Source: Heligmosomoides polygyrus polygyrus (taxonomy: Eukaryota; Nematoda; Chromadorea; Rhabditida; Heligmosomidae). Taken from it: a DNA stretch of 64,000 nucleotides. A program made the position numbers and the translations under genes. The stretch covers positions 23,723,923 to 23,787,922 of the forward strand of contig OX377201.1 in NCBI GenBank assembly GCA_947396885.1, written 5' to 3'. Below are positions 45,159 through 57,500 of the stretch, one piece after another. Within the stretch, counting starts at the first letter, position 1; each line of letters begins with the position of its first letter. Under the pieces are notes generated by a model. It did not search any database. It was not told where the DNA came from and saw only the letters and a list, made by a program, of their open reading frames with translations.

Positions 45159-45903
45159 CAGGGTGCGTAAAAAGTATTGACGCAATAAATGACGGCTGTG
45201 GAAATAGTATTGCGCAGTGTGTTTTAAAATATTCACTTGAGAAATATGGAAAATGATCTTGCAAACACTATAGAATAACTCGTAATCGACATTGGCTAAT
45301 TTACTGAGAATACAGGAGCGAAAACGACGGAAAAATTCATGAGCACACGCCGCAAGTACTCGCTTGGATTTCGTCCCGTGCTTTCAACAGGGTAGCCTTC
45401 CGCGACTGGTCACTTCTGTTGAAAGTAGCCCAGACCTCATTTTCCAAAATCGCCTAAAAATCCAGCGGATTCATGTTTAGGCTGTGCTCGTCTGAGAAGC
45501 TGTCCATACCTGGGCGCGTTATCTGTTTGCCGTTATCGGACGGAGATTGATAATTTTGGATTTGAACGTTGTCGTGCTTGAACATATTGTAATCATTATC
45601 TGTTATGACAGAGCCGTGGCTGACGTTTGGGTTGCTGACCTCTTTCCTCACCAATCGTTTCGAACAGCGCCTAATTCTCTTGTTAGTGAAGTATTCATTT
45701 CCTTTGGTAACAGGTGACGCACCTACTTCTTGAAAAGGGTAATCGTAACCACGACGGCATCATGTTTCTTCAGTTTTTACAAGAATATTTTTTGAACACA
45801 ATATAGACAATAAAAATAACACACAAAAACTTTGAAAAGTAGAAAGAGAAAGTTGGGGCTGAAACAAAAAGTAGGTGCGTCAATATACTTTTTACGCACC
45901 CTG
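45159..45903 (-). mobile_element. mariner/Tc1 element, internally deleted, TA-flanked
   Basis: Ends are CAGGGTGCGTAAAAAGTATT and, in reverse complement, CAGGGTGCGTAAAAAGTATA, each next to TA (45157-45158 and 45904-45905). Minus-strand frames hold only the transposase C-terminus: DSFSDEHSLNMNPLDF, then AILENEVWATFNRSDQSRKA and TLLKARDEIQAST. The N-terminus is missing at this length (745 bp). Confidence 0.85.
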
Positions 45904-45999
45904 TATATTGAGAATATCAGAAAGAGGCTTGGATATCTGGCAAACGCTTTTTTCAGAATAATTGGAGGAATCCCATCACAAGGCTGACAAGGAAATTTT

Positions 46000-47720
46000 T
46001 CCAATACAAGGTGGGCTTCTGCGGCGCTATTCTGATTGGATGTAGGGCCATGTGAGCGAAGCTCAGAACCACAGTTAGTTTTTGCTGAACGCTTTTTTAA
46101 AAACCTGAAAAAGAGGTGTGAAAACGTGTGCGCAACATTCATCAGCCCCTATTAAACCCACGACGTGCATCTGTGGCGCAGTCTTCACCGGCGCTCGTTC
46201 GAGTTCGAGCCCGCGCACTGCCAATGCTTTTGCGCATATTAGTTTGTTGTTATTACGCTTTCTCATGATCATGATCTTTCTCATGACATCGCCTGCAACA
46301 TATCAAGTCTGTCTATTTGCGCCTTTATATGTGCTAGCTCTTCAACGATGTGTATCTACACCACCACCATATCAAACTATATCACCAATTGTGTGGGCTT
46401 TCGTTGCCTCTGACACAAAATTATTTAATAATGTATATATTCGCAATACTACGATCAAATGCGCGTTACCAGAGCAGAGGAACTTAACAAGACTGAGTCC
46501 GCAAGTTCTTCTACGAAGGAGAAGCCATTCACTTTCTGTTTTCGACGAGGAAGACACTGTAAGTGAACTGTGAATGCAATATTTTTTGCCCGTCTGACCG
46601 ATGAGGTCTCGGTGAGGCTCATGAAAAAGTAGCGGCAGCTGGTGCTTGCCGCGACACTCCCGTACGTAAAACTTTTAATTGTATCTTGCAATTAAGAATA
46701 ATGAGTACAGTGATAAGTATACATGCGAGTAGCAATTTAATCAGATTGACATGTCAACGTTGAGTGATTAAATGAGTATGGCATCATAGGAGGAGTAATC
46801 ACACGGAATAGTATTCACTCGTTTTTGTTTATTTTTGTTGCTCGCCGCGGCCGAATTACCCACAGAGACTAGGGCTGCCACGAACGGCTCCACCACCAAA
46901 TTTGTTAGTGACAGACGTGCTTGCTGCCTGGAGCGCCTGCACGAGGGTAAAGATGCGGACACAGACAGACCCGCCGATGCACCAGAAATTTTGTGTGGGC
47001 TTCCGTTGCCTCTGACACACCGTTGTCTCTGACACACCGTTGCCTCTGACACGAAAATGATATAATAATGTGTTTATTCGTAATACTACAATCAAAGCGG
47101 GTTACCAGAGCAGAGGAACTTAACAAGACTGAGCCTGTGAGGTCGGTCCTTCTACAAAGGAGAAGCCATGCACTTTCTGTTTTCGACGAGGAAGACACTG
47201 TAAGTGAACTGTAATTGCACTATTTTTTGCCCGTCTGACCGATGAGGTCTCGCGGGTAAGTCTCATGAAAAAGTAGCGGCAGCTGATGCTTGCTGCGACA
47301 CCAACCGATACCTTAACAAATACGCATACCATACGGTTGAATATTATTAACCCAGGCGATATCGCTACACAAGTATAATGTAAGCATTCCTGGTCTAAAA
47401 TTGACTCCTTTGATCATGAGAAAGCGTAATGACAACAACACAGAACTACTATGTGCAAAAATACCGGCGCGGACTCGAGCTCGAGAGCCCCTCTGTGTGC
47501 TTCTATGAGGCGGCATTCCCATCCGACTGCGCCACCGAGGTACATCTCGTGGGGTGTTATAGGGGTTGATGATTGTTGCCCGCACATTTTTACACCTCTT
47601 TTTCCCGTCTTCAAAAAGGCGTTCAGCTAAAACTAACTGTAATTCTGTACTCTGCTCACGCGGCCCTACATCTTGTCAAAATAGCATCGCAAAAGCGCAC
47701 CTTGAGTTGGGAACCTCTCC
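46000..47720. repeat. mosaic of direct and inverted duplications
   Basis: Two duplications overlap. 46390-46665 is repeated directly at 46993-47305 (GTTACCAGAGCAGAGGAACT, TTTCTGTTTTCGACGAGGAA, TTGCCCGTCTGACCGATGAG). 46000-46280 is repeated in reverse complement at about 47400-47720, including LINE-derived sequence and a tRNA-like stretch (GTGGCGCAGTC, then GTTCGAGTTCGAGCC). A 17-bp tandem (TTGCCTCTGACACACCG, three units) sits at 47008-47058. No gene is present. Confidence 0.7.
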
Positions 47721-48036
47721 TTGTGAGTTAAGGTCAACAACTTGTCGAGCAGTTTCAATTATATCACAGCCTATATAAAAAAACAAAAAAGTAGAGACGC
47801 AAGGCCCTAAAAAATTTAATTTAATTCATTACGGCAAGAAATTTAGATAGAGTTGTTAGCTAGCCTTACTACGGACTTCAGTCGTTAATGAAATTTCAAG
47901 GTTTCGACTACTTGCACGTGAAGAGAGAAATATATTAACAGCAGAAAAAACAGATTGTGGTTGTAAATTAACGCGTCCTTTTCTTTTTCTCAAAAAATTA
48001 GCTTAGAATAACTTTCGTTACTCTATGTTTATTCAG

Positions 48037-48099
48037 GAAACAACCTAATGCTTGGTCATAATGTGTCTGAGGAGATTCGGCCTAACTATACTGATATAG
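48037..48099 (+). CDS. candidate small exon upstream of gene B
   Basis: 63 nt flanked by TTTATTCAG and GTGAGT, open only in phase 1, reading NNLMLGHNVSEEIRPNYTDI. Its phase-1 end would splice to 52636 to give a GAT codon. It cannot follow the signal-anchor exons in frame (a TGA would form), so it could be an alternative 5' exon starting at its internal ATG or a chance match. Confidence 0.3.
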
Positions 48100-48296
48100 G
48101 TGAGTAACCAAAAAGTATTAATAATTTGGGTGCTATACAGGCTTTGCTGCGATGTCGAAGCTGTCACGAACTTTCGCAATAAATTTTCCTTGAACTCGGG
48201 AATAAGGCGGCATGCTTTGAAGTGGAAATGCTCGTTCGGGCGGATAACTAGGACTGGCCGAAATTGTTTTTTCATAACGGAGACGCTTTATCGTAT

Positions 48297-48313
48297 CTAA
48301 AGATAAAATCTGC
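48297..48313 (+). promoter_or_regulatory. diverged GATA-type block upstream of gene B
   Basis: CTAAAGATAAAATCTGC lies 89 bp before the start at 48403 and corresponds to the blocks upstream of gene A and the lone exon, with one of the two GATA cores kept. Confidence 0.4.
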
Positions 48314-48402
48314 GAGGTCATGGGAAACCGTATAGAGTGCTGAATACAACGCTTGCTCTCGTTTAGAACGAGATGCACTCCTTTGCTAATGCTTCTGCTA
48401 CA

Positions 48403-48529
48403 ATGACGGGCAATACTCAACTCAGGACAGCCATGTTCCTCTTCTCTGGTATAGTCGCTGTCATATTAGCAATCAGCAGCTGGCAGCAGATCTTCTTCTC
48501 GCCTTCCGTCCTGGTTCCTAGAGCGCAGT
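48403..48529 (+). CDS. gene B exon 1: signal anchor
   Basis: ATG at 48403 opens MTGNTQLRTAMFLFSGIVAV then ILAISSWQQIFF and ends PRAQ before T|GTTTGT. Length is 127 nt, as in gene A exon 1. A second in-frame ATG at 48433 could also serve. Confidence 0.6.
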
Positions 48530-51500
48530 GTTTGTTTATGTTTATTTATTGAACAACAATTAATTGAGTGCAAAAGTATTTTTTGGCAATGACGTGGGTG
48601 TGAGGTAACTTTCTCGGTCAGGCGAAGCATGAACTCACCTCTCCGTACTCTCGAAGACGATGTTAACATTACAACTAGACGTGCGCTATACACTCAATCC
48701 GAGACAAACGATAAAAATTATAAATGAGGGTGTTGATCAACAACTTTCGGGATGTGCCACGCGGTCATTTCAGTTTGTTTCGTGTATGCAATGACTTTAG
48801 ACGATGGCATATGGTGGCCGGACGTTCCTTATTTCCGTTTTCGACACACAGCCCCGGTGAATTGCATAGAGAGAAATGGAACAGGAGCAGAGCCTCTCTG
48901 AGACTGAGGAGATTTTCGGCCTGCGTAGTATGCCCTGCTCATTATAGTTCATTTGTCGTTATAGTTGTGCTTTTGAAAATTTTTATCGAACGAGTGAGGG
49001 ATCGAGTAAATTCGAGAGAATTTTCGAACGAATGGATGAGCGAATAAATTCTATGTCAAAGATTTTCGAGCGAAGTAACGAGCGAATTCATTCGCTCGTC
49101 AATTCTTTCAAATGATCGAACATCGTGCAATTCTCATCTGTCCTTTATTCAAATAGTCGAATAATTTGTTTGAATAAGATTCCGCGCTTGAAAATTTGAG
49201 GTCTATTCGACTAAAATTGTTCGATTGTCGAATGACATTCGAATATGGCGGCGCTTTCGATGTCCGATTTCGAGCAAATAGTCGAAAATCCAGAAAAGAC
49301 TATGAAGCCTATGCATAAGTCGAAATGGCCAAAATATTTGGCATCTCTAGCCAACCGTCGGGAGATGGCATGAAACGAGCATTCCGCTCTCCTTGCGAGA
49401 AGAACAAGGAGTACTTCAAAGTTTTGTCTAACAGATTTTCTAGAAAACTGAAAAAATTTTCTGCATCTTTTGAGAAGAGGATTGTATCATCAGGCGACCC
49501 TAATGGCTTCTTCAGGTTGATGAGAATGAAAGTCAATCCCAAGTACTCCTTTCCTGCGTTGGTGGACGACAACGGTGTTTCGCACTTTACTGCTAAGGAC
49601 AAAGCGGAGATCTTAGCAAAAACATTTGAAAGTGTGTATCAAAATACTTCCCAAGCATCCGATTCTGAGCAAACATTATCTGCTTCAGTTGCTTCTACTT
49701 TCCCTCAGATGTCGGACTCTTTCTGGTTCCACAGAGATGAGATCTTGGAATTTTTGAACAAGTGGCCAAAGTCTTATGCAGTGACCCCAGATGAAATACC
49801 ACTGAGTTTTATCAAAGCAGTAGCCCAAGACATCGCAGGACCGTTGGACATCATCTTTAACTTATGTTTGATGCGAGTCGACGTTCCGTCGAAATGGAAA
49901 GAAGCTTATGTAATTTACTTACCTAAAAAACCGCCGCTCACCTGTCCAACAAATTACCGTCCGGTGAGCATCATTTCCATCTTTGCTAGGTTATTCGAAA
50001 AAATGCTTAAAAAGGTCATCATTGCTCACCTTGATCAATACTCCATCATCCCCGCCGAACAGCATGGGTTTCGACGGGGGGATCCACTGCTACTCAAATG
50101 CTGGCGGCACTCAATGACTGGACCGATGCATTGGACCGGAATCTAGGGGTGGATGTGGTATACTTTGATTTTCAGAAGGCATTTGATAAGGTACCGCATG
50201 GTAAGTTAATTAAACAGTTGGCCTTGGTCGGTTTGCACCCAAAAATCGTTCTTTGGATTAAAGACTTTTTAGCTAATAGAACTTTTAGGGTCAATCTCAT
50301 GGGGGAGCTTTCTCTTCCAAAACGTGCAACGAGTGGAGTCCCACAGGGGTCGGTGTTATCACCTATACTCTTTAACACCTATACCAGAGGTATACCTGCA
50401 GTGATTGCCGAACGCGGCATTGCCTGTAAAGTTTTCGCCGACGATCTCAAACTTTATAGCACGATCAGCTCTTCTCTAGATGCTATGAAACTCCAGCTAG
50501 CAATTTCAGATGTTGTCAATTGGTCTCAGATATGGGAGCTTCCGTTGGCCAAGGACAAAATTAGGGTTATGCACATTGGCAAAAACAACATGAAAACTGA
50601 TTACTTAATTGGCGTCATCAAATTTCGCATGCAAATGAAGTGTGGGACTTGGGCTTTCTTGTAACCGAAAATCTTGATTTTGAAAAACATTGCAAAGAGA
50701 TTTCGGCTAAAGCCATGCGCAGAGTGTGCAATATATTCAGATGTCTCTCTACTAGCGATCTTCAAATTCTCCTTAGGGCTTACAAAGTTTATGTGCGCCC
50801 TATGCTGGAATATGGCACTCCTATAATTGCTCCTAACAAAATCAAATCTAAGAAACTTCTGGAAAGGGTGCAAAACAGTTATACCAGGAAAATGTTCCTG
50901 CGTTCAGGAGGATTCAATTACAGGACAATTCCTAGTAGCGAGGAAAGGAACTCCCAACTTGGGATTGAAACTTTAGACTTCAGAAGGAGAAAGTTTGATT
51001 TGGTCTTGGTCTACAAAATTCTGCATGGACTAATACACGTTAATCGGCAGCAATACTTTTCAGTCAAGTCGTCCATTACCAGAGGGCCTAAACTTAAAGT
51101 GATTCTCCCTAGGGCTAGGGCCTCAGTTTGTTCGAACTACTTCATCTGCAGGGCGGGGAGCGAATACGTCAAGTTGTGTAGGCGTTTTCAGATACCTTCT
51201 AAACTTTCGGCTTTCAAAACAATCATAAATGAGTTTTTGAAATATTTTTAGTTTCCCGCATTCTGCTCTGAGGCAGGGTCACTTTACAGCATTGTTTCCT
51301 TTCTTTTCTTTAGTTTTCTTGTTAGTTGTTTCTTCTTCGTTGCTTTTTATACGCGTAGCCTAGTAATTGTTTCATACTCTTTTCACAGGGTTGTTGTCTT
51401 GGAATCTCGACCGCCATGTACTCTTGTCGGTCGTAGTTGCATGTGCATAGATTCACATGTCCCAATAAAGATAAAGATAAAGATAAATATCAATCCGACT

Positions 51501-54500
51501 AGCGCTCAGATGAAAAGCACAGACACTAGCAAACAATGAAAAGAGTAAACGAATAAATCACCTCTTTGATGCTCCCTCAGGGACATTTAAATATTGAAAT
51601 TTTGAAAATAGTTAAAAGTCCTTAGCAGCAGCGTAGTGCAAGTGCTCCTATCCTAGCAATATCCGCACCAGTTGGCCATGGTGCTCATTATGCAATAGAA
51701 CTAGTCGGAGCTTCGGGACACGGGTATGCCAACCACCCACGTGGAACCGACAAGTTGGATAAAGCTGGCAGGGAAGATGCAAGCTTGCAGACATCTAGAA
51801 GGTTTGCGAAAAAGAAGAAAAGTGCTTCCTCCACTAGTGCCTAAAAGAACCCAGAAGTGGAAAACTAGTTCCACAGGAACCTTCATAATATGCTCTTCAT
51901 AATGTGCATATCTCATCACACACACACATGCAGCACCAGAACACCATGTCAGGAATTCCACAAGCGATTACGTGGTGCCATAGTCGACGACTCACCACCT
52001 TCTTTCTCCTGAGCTGCGCAGAGTGGCATGACACGATTCGAGATATAGGCAGATACAATTGGACCTCTCCATCTGAGGTCTGACTGTGATGGTAATCCGA
52101 GGCTCGTCCGAGTCCCATCACAGCTCGTCATGTTGCCATACTGTGCCGAAGATAAGGGAACGGCAAAGTTCCACTCCTCGAGTGATGGTTGAACGAAGGC
52201 GTGAAAGGTCGGCGCCCCGGAGCTGCAGCCGCTCAGCCACTTAGCAAGTAGTATACCTATGCTCGAATGATCCATTCGAATAGGTATTCGAATGATTTTC
52301 ATTCGAATTTGAATATTCGAATTCGAGTATGCGAAAAATCGCGTTTTTGAATATATTCGATTTCGAGTGCTCGAAAATTTTCGGTATTCGAATATTCGAA
52401 CTTTTTGCGAAAGCGTAAATATAGCAAGTAGATGAGAGTATAGAATGATCCGGAGCGTGCAGAGCACGCGCCGATTTCGTGTCCGGGCAGGCCGGAGATC
52501 GAGATCCCATGCGTATACAGCAACCCGCGGGTGTTTGAATTAAATGAGCAAGCTATCGCATTTGGGACTTTTGTTAGTCTAAGCCAAGACCATGGAGTGC
52601 ATCTGTGATTGAAATTGTTATGCTTTCTGTTTCAGATCCAGAATTTGTTGCCGATTCTAATGGTATCACACTACATAGCAAGGCGGTTTTAAACATGAAC
52701 TTGTCTGAAATCGTCCCGCCGTACCACCATATCGGCGGTCTTTACTTTGTATGTGACACTTTTTCCATTTGAAAAAATTAGCGAAGCTACTTTAATACAA
52801 GTGGTCTCTTGGTTTAATTTAACTAACAAATTAAGTGCACTAGGCTATGCGTGCGTTTTAACTATAAAATATTGTAGTAAAAAATTTGTTTAAAGCGAGT
52901 TTTAGCTAGCGAAAGCGAAAAGACAGCAATTTCACTTAAGAAGTGCATTTTAAACAAATATACTGATAAGCCAGACGTTCAGTGGCCTACCGACCGCTAT
53001 ACGAGAAACTTCGAGAATAAAATAACCCCAATCTTCCTCCTTTTTCTTCAGGCTTTCTTACTTTTATTACAGTAAAAATGATTTTATCATAGAGAATAGT
53101 GCAACGAGATATGGTGAGGCAGATTCTTCACTGCCCATCCATCCTCTATTATATGTACGAGATTTGTTCTCCGAAGTGCCCGTTCGCTACGCGGCGAGAA
53201 ACAGATCATGAGAGTCCCAATCCAAAGTGCTTAATCTGCAGAAAAATAATTAAAATTAATCGGTATTGGTCGATAGGTCGACACCGTTTACTGTAAGACA
53301 GCAGTAATACACCTCCGAATCCCAATAGTCACGTGCCACGACTTCTGTGACCCGCCTTCAGAAACCCGACGCACACTGGACGATATTGATAGAAAATACT
53401 AGTTCCCCTATTCCCCCTAGTGGTTCCCTTTGCTGGTCCTCTTCCTACGGTCCACTTACTCCGAATTAAAATTGATCGGTATTGGTCGATAGGTCGACAC
53501 CGTTTACTGTAAGACAGCAGTAATACACCTCCGAATCCCAATAGTCACCCTCTCTACTTCTTCCACTGAGTCCAGGCTCACATGTTGTCACGACGTTGGC
53601 ACAACGTCTATGACACTCCTTCTGCACCCCGACACACGTGCCACGACTTCTGTGACCCGCCTTCAGAAACCCGACGCACACTGGACGATATTGATAGAAA
53701 ATACTGGTTCCCCTATTCCCCCTAGTGGTTCCCTTTGCTGGTCCCCTCTTCACTGGTCCTCTTCCTACGGTCCACTTACTCCGAATCCCTACGCAAGTTG
53801 GACGACGTGTTCATCAGGTGTTTTGAATCGCTACGCCCGTTAGACGACGTCTTCGGCACGTCTTCTGAATCCTAGCGCACGTTGGACGACGTGTTCATTA
53901 GGTCTTCTGAATCCCTGCGCACGTTGGACGACGTGTTCATCAGGTCTTTTAAATCGCTACGCACTTTGGACGACGTCTGCGGCACCCTCTGATTCCTGGC
54001 GTTTGCCACTTGATTCCCATCCATACCCTGACTCGTTGCTCGCTCAAAATATCACATCCTTGACGATCCGCCGCCAAGGATATATTTCGCTAGCAATCTC
54101 CCATGGTTAAGCTCAAAGAAAACCCGGCTGGTATCCGCCGCACTGTCGTATGCATCCCTTGGCCTCAGTCTCTCATTCCCGTGAGGGAAACGTGAGCTTA
54201 ACCGATTACATACATCGTACAAAATTCGTTGAAAGGAGACAACCGTAGATATTTATGATATGTAGATGGCTCATAGGGCATATACGTGATCTCCCGAAGT
54301 GGGGTGAGTGTTTCAAAATTCGTCAAGCGGCCTATTAATAAAACGATAACGTTCTTCCAGACCGCCCCACGCTACCATCTGGCGACATGTGCAATTCTGA
54401 AAAATATGGCTACAATTCAATGGACAGTATTCTGCTTTTTGAAAGATCCGGCGAAATTCGTGGCCAGCAATCGCACAATCACGTCGTCAAAGACTTGGAA

Positions 54501-57500
54501 TGCCAGGTTTATATTTCGCTTCCTTCGGGTGAGATATGAAGACGTGAGGATGGAAGAAACCGTGGCCTGCTGTGAGATAGCCTTTTCACCCCTTTGCCAC
54601 TTAAAATGTTAGAAACTTTTACGCAGATCATAAAGAAAGGTTTCAGTAGTTACTGGAATTGATCTCTGAGCATAACACAGCATTAGGTGGAATGCTAAGT
54701 CTCATTTCTTAAAATTTTTTGAATCATCATCAAAATCTGCCATGCGATGCAGTAAGCTTCTTGCCTTGCATACGTAGAATTGTGTAGCAAATCTGTGAGG
54801 ACTTGTGAGATCTTTGCCTTTATTTATCTACATGTTCTTTCGAATAGAGACGCCTGTAAGCAGAGATCTTAGCTACTTCATTCTCTAATGAATCGCGCGA
54901 AAAGCTCATCATGTGCTAAAGAATCACTCGACAACGACGTTCAGATTTTCGGGACACTACTGTGCCACTATACCTGCCACCTTCCTGCCTATCTGTGACT
55001 ATCCTCTCAATGTTTTCCTGAGCGTTCCGCCCTTTCTCTCGCGGCATTTTTATGGGCAAAATTGTCGCTGATGAACGAAAGCATAGAATTGGGTCATGAT
55101 CGCCACATGACACATTGGAGCAGACCGAGCTGAATCCAGTGTTGCCTACTGGTTCACCTGGACAACCAAAATGTTTTACCACCGCGTCTTCAAATGCCAT
55201 AGATACTTATTTACTTTGATACTTTTATGGTTCTTTTGTCGGCTGGAGGTCTTCTCAGCGGAGACCACAACTCTTTCAGACCGCTCGATCTCTGCCTGCT
55301 TGCATCGAGTGAGGCAGACTCCGCTCTCTGAAAAATCTTGAAAATGAGTCTGCCCATCGCGTTGGCGGTCGTCTCAGTGGTCTCTTATGGTCTCTCGGAA
55401 GCCATTCTGTGACACGGAGACTCCATCTATCGTCCTTTCGTCGAAAAAGGTGTCCGGCCCAGCGATATTTGGACTTCTTCATGTACTGCAGCGGGTCTGC
55501 TAATTGCGACTTCTCCCGTAGCTCCGAGCTTTGTAGGCCTTCTTGCCATTGCTGACGAAGGCTTGTCCTCAGAAGACATCTCTCCAGTGCACGATGCGTA
55601 GTTTTCATTGCTCTGGCGATTGTCTTGTTGTCGGGCCAGGTTTCCGTCGCATTACACATCGCAGGCAGTACAGAGGCGTTGAATATCGAGGCCCTGAGGC
55701 CGGGATCCTTGACCTGATCGGGACTTCGCGAATCGAACTGAGGGCTGCCATGCTGCGCATCTCCTGCGGGCGATTTCAGGAGCGAGGTCGTTATCCATGC
55801 TCAGCTCTCTTCCCAGATAGACGTAGAAGTCGACCTGTTGTAGAGCGACTCCATTTAACCTTACGAGTCCCGTTTCACACCACTGGTTGACCATAAACTG
55901 CGTTTTGGACATATTCATGTCCAATCCAATCTTCATACCTGCCACATTGAGCTCGTTCAACATTTCTCGACTTCTGCCGTGCTGGTAGAGATGAGAACAA
56001 CATCGTCGGCGAAGCGAAGGTTGCTGATCCGTTTACCGTCAACAAGGTAGCCTTTATCGTCCAAGTTCAAGTCTTTCATGGCATCCTGGAGTGCCGCTGT
56101 GAATAGCTTGGGAGAAAACGTGTCTCTCTGCCGTACTCCTTTCCCGATAGGAATCTTAAGCTTTCGGTCGAACAACTGGATGGTGGTCGATGTGCTCGAG
56201 AACCATTCGTCGAGAATTCGGATGTAGGGCGATGGTAAACCAGCATGCACAAGTGCGTTCAGAATGGCGTTGATTTCCACAGAGTCGAACGCATTCTGAT
56301 AATCCATGAAGACAGGGACAGGTGGGAGGTGGTATTCGCGGCTCCTTTCGATGTGTTGTGAGACAGTCTGAATATGGTCCAGGCTGGAGAAATCCTTGCG
56401 AAACCCTGCTTGCTCCACTGCCTCATACTCATCCAGGCAACGCTCCATACGATTGAGCAGTATCTTGGTGAAGATCTTGTACACAACCGAGAGAGGACTT
56501 ATGGGTCGATAGTTGTTGATATCCTCCTGCTGCCCTTTTTTGAAAATTAAAACTGTTTTCGACTACTTCCATGAGTCCGGAATCCTACCAAGTGGAAGGT
56601 AGTGGTTGAAGTGCTTGGCAAGAAGTGAGCAGAGGGCACTGCCACCCGCACGAAGGAGTAAGCAGAAATGACGTCCGGTCCGGGAGCAGTGCCCGGCTTC
56701 AACCTTCTGATGGCATGATCAACTTCTGATTCCAGAATGGGAGGTACTTCCTCAGCTGGTGGCATAGAGCATTTCGGGACGGTGATGGAAGAACGAAACA
56801 GATCTGTGCAGAATTCTTGAACGATGGCCTCCATCGCTCTTCGAGACGTTTGCGTTGTTCCATCCTTATCCACAAGGGCTGACATTATTGCCTTCTGGTA
56901 GCAAAGATCTCGTTTGCAACGCTTTATGCTTGAACTTTTCCCAGCGGCTTCTAACAGATTCAATCTTCTGTAGGCTTGAATGGACTCTTTCACTGCAATT
57001 CGACAGGCCTTCCAGATGGTGGCTTTTTTCAGATGGGAAGCATTAGGATCCAGTTTAACAGCTCTTCTTTGCCCCAAGAGCTTAATCGCATGTGCGTTGA
57101 GTCTTGAAGCAGACGGTGATGTGGCTTCGCGAGAGCTGCTAGCACATTTCAGCAGTCCTTTGGAGAGAAGGTCGTAGTCTCCCGATGGATTTTCAAGAAA
57201 ATTCCAATCATACGAGCTTCGCACGGACAAGACGGTGATCCGAGCCGGTGTCAAATGAAGGCAGCACGGAGACCTCGAGCAGACTTCAGCGTCTGTTTGT
57301 AAGAACATGGTCGATCTCCGAACGCGTTTCTCCATTTGGGCTTTCCCAGGTCCATCGTCGGTTTGAAGGCTTCTTGAACATAGAATTTCCATGGAAGAGA
57401 CGGCACTCGGATAGGAAGTCTATCAGACGCTCTTCGTTGCCGTTTCTTGAGGAAGTTCCATGTGATCCAAACCTCCATTCGTCGTGATCATTTGTATCGA

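Larger units (their letters stand above)
43977..46140 (-). mobile_element. LINE relic interrupted by two other transposons
   Basis: Minus-strand RT in three blocks. 46140-45904 reads GPTSNQNSAAEAHLVLEKFP then CDGIPPIILKKAF and LFLIFSI. 45158-44963 continues SLMLGEDSSSWKHALVTATP then a finger region (ISIIRVLTKVMEG). 44178-43977 continues with VDVIYLDLSKAF (block A) and HTKLLDSLGEIEL. Removing the insertions at 45159-45903 and 44179-44962 lets the flanking reading join: LIFSI runs into SLMLG, and VPSEQHGFLP forms. It is CR1-like by motif spacing but distinct from the other copies. Confidence 0.78.

Noticed and set aside
49325..51251. Intact host reverse transcriptase gene
   Set aside because: It lacks the endonuclease, has two frameshifts and ends in a CR1 microsatellite tail, so it is a truncated transposon.
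53251..53990. CRISPR-like array
   Set aside because: The units are contiguous tandem repeats without spacers, and the genome is eukaryotic.
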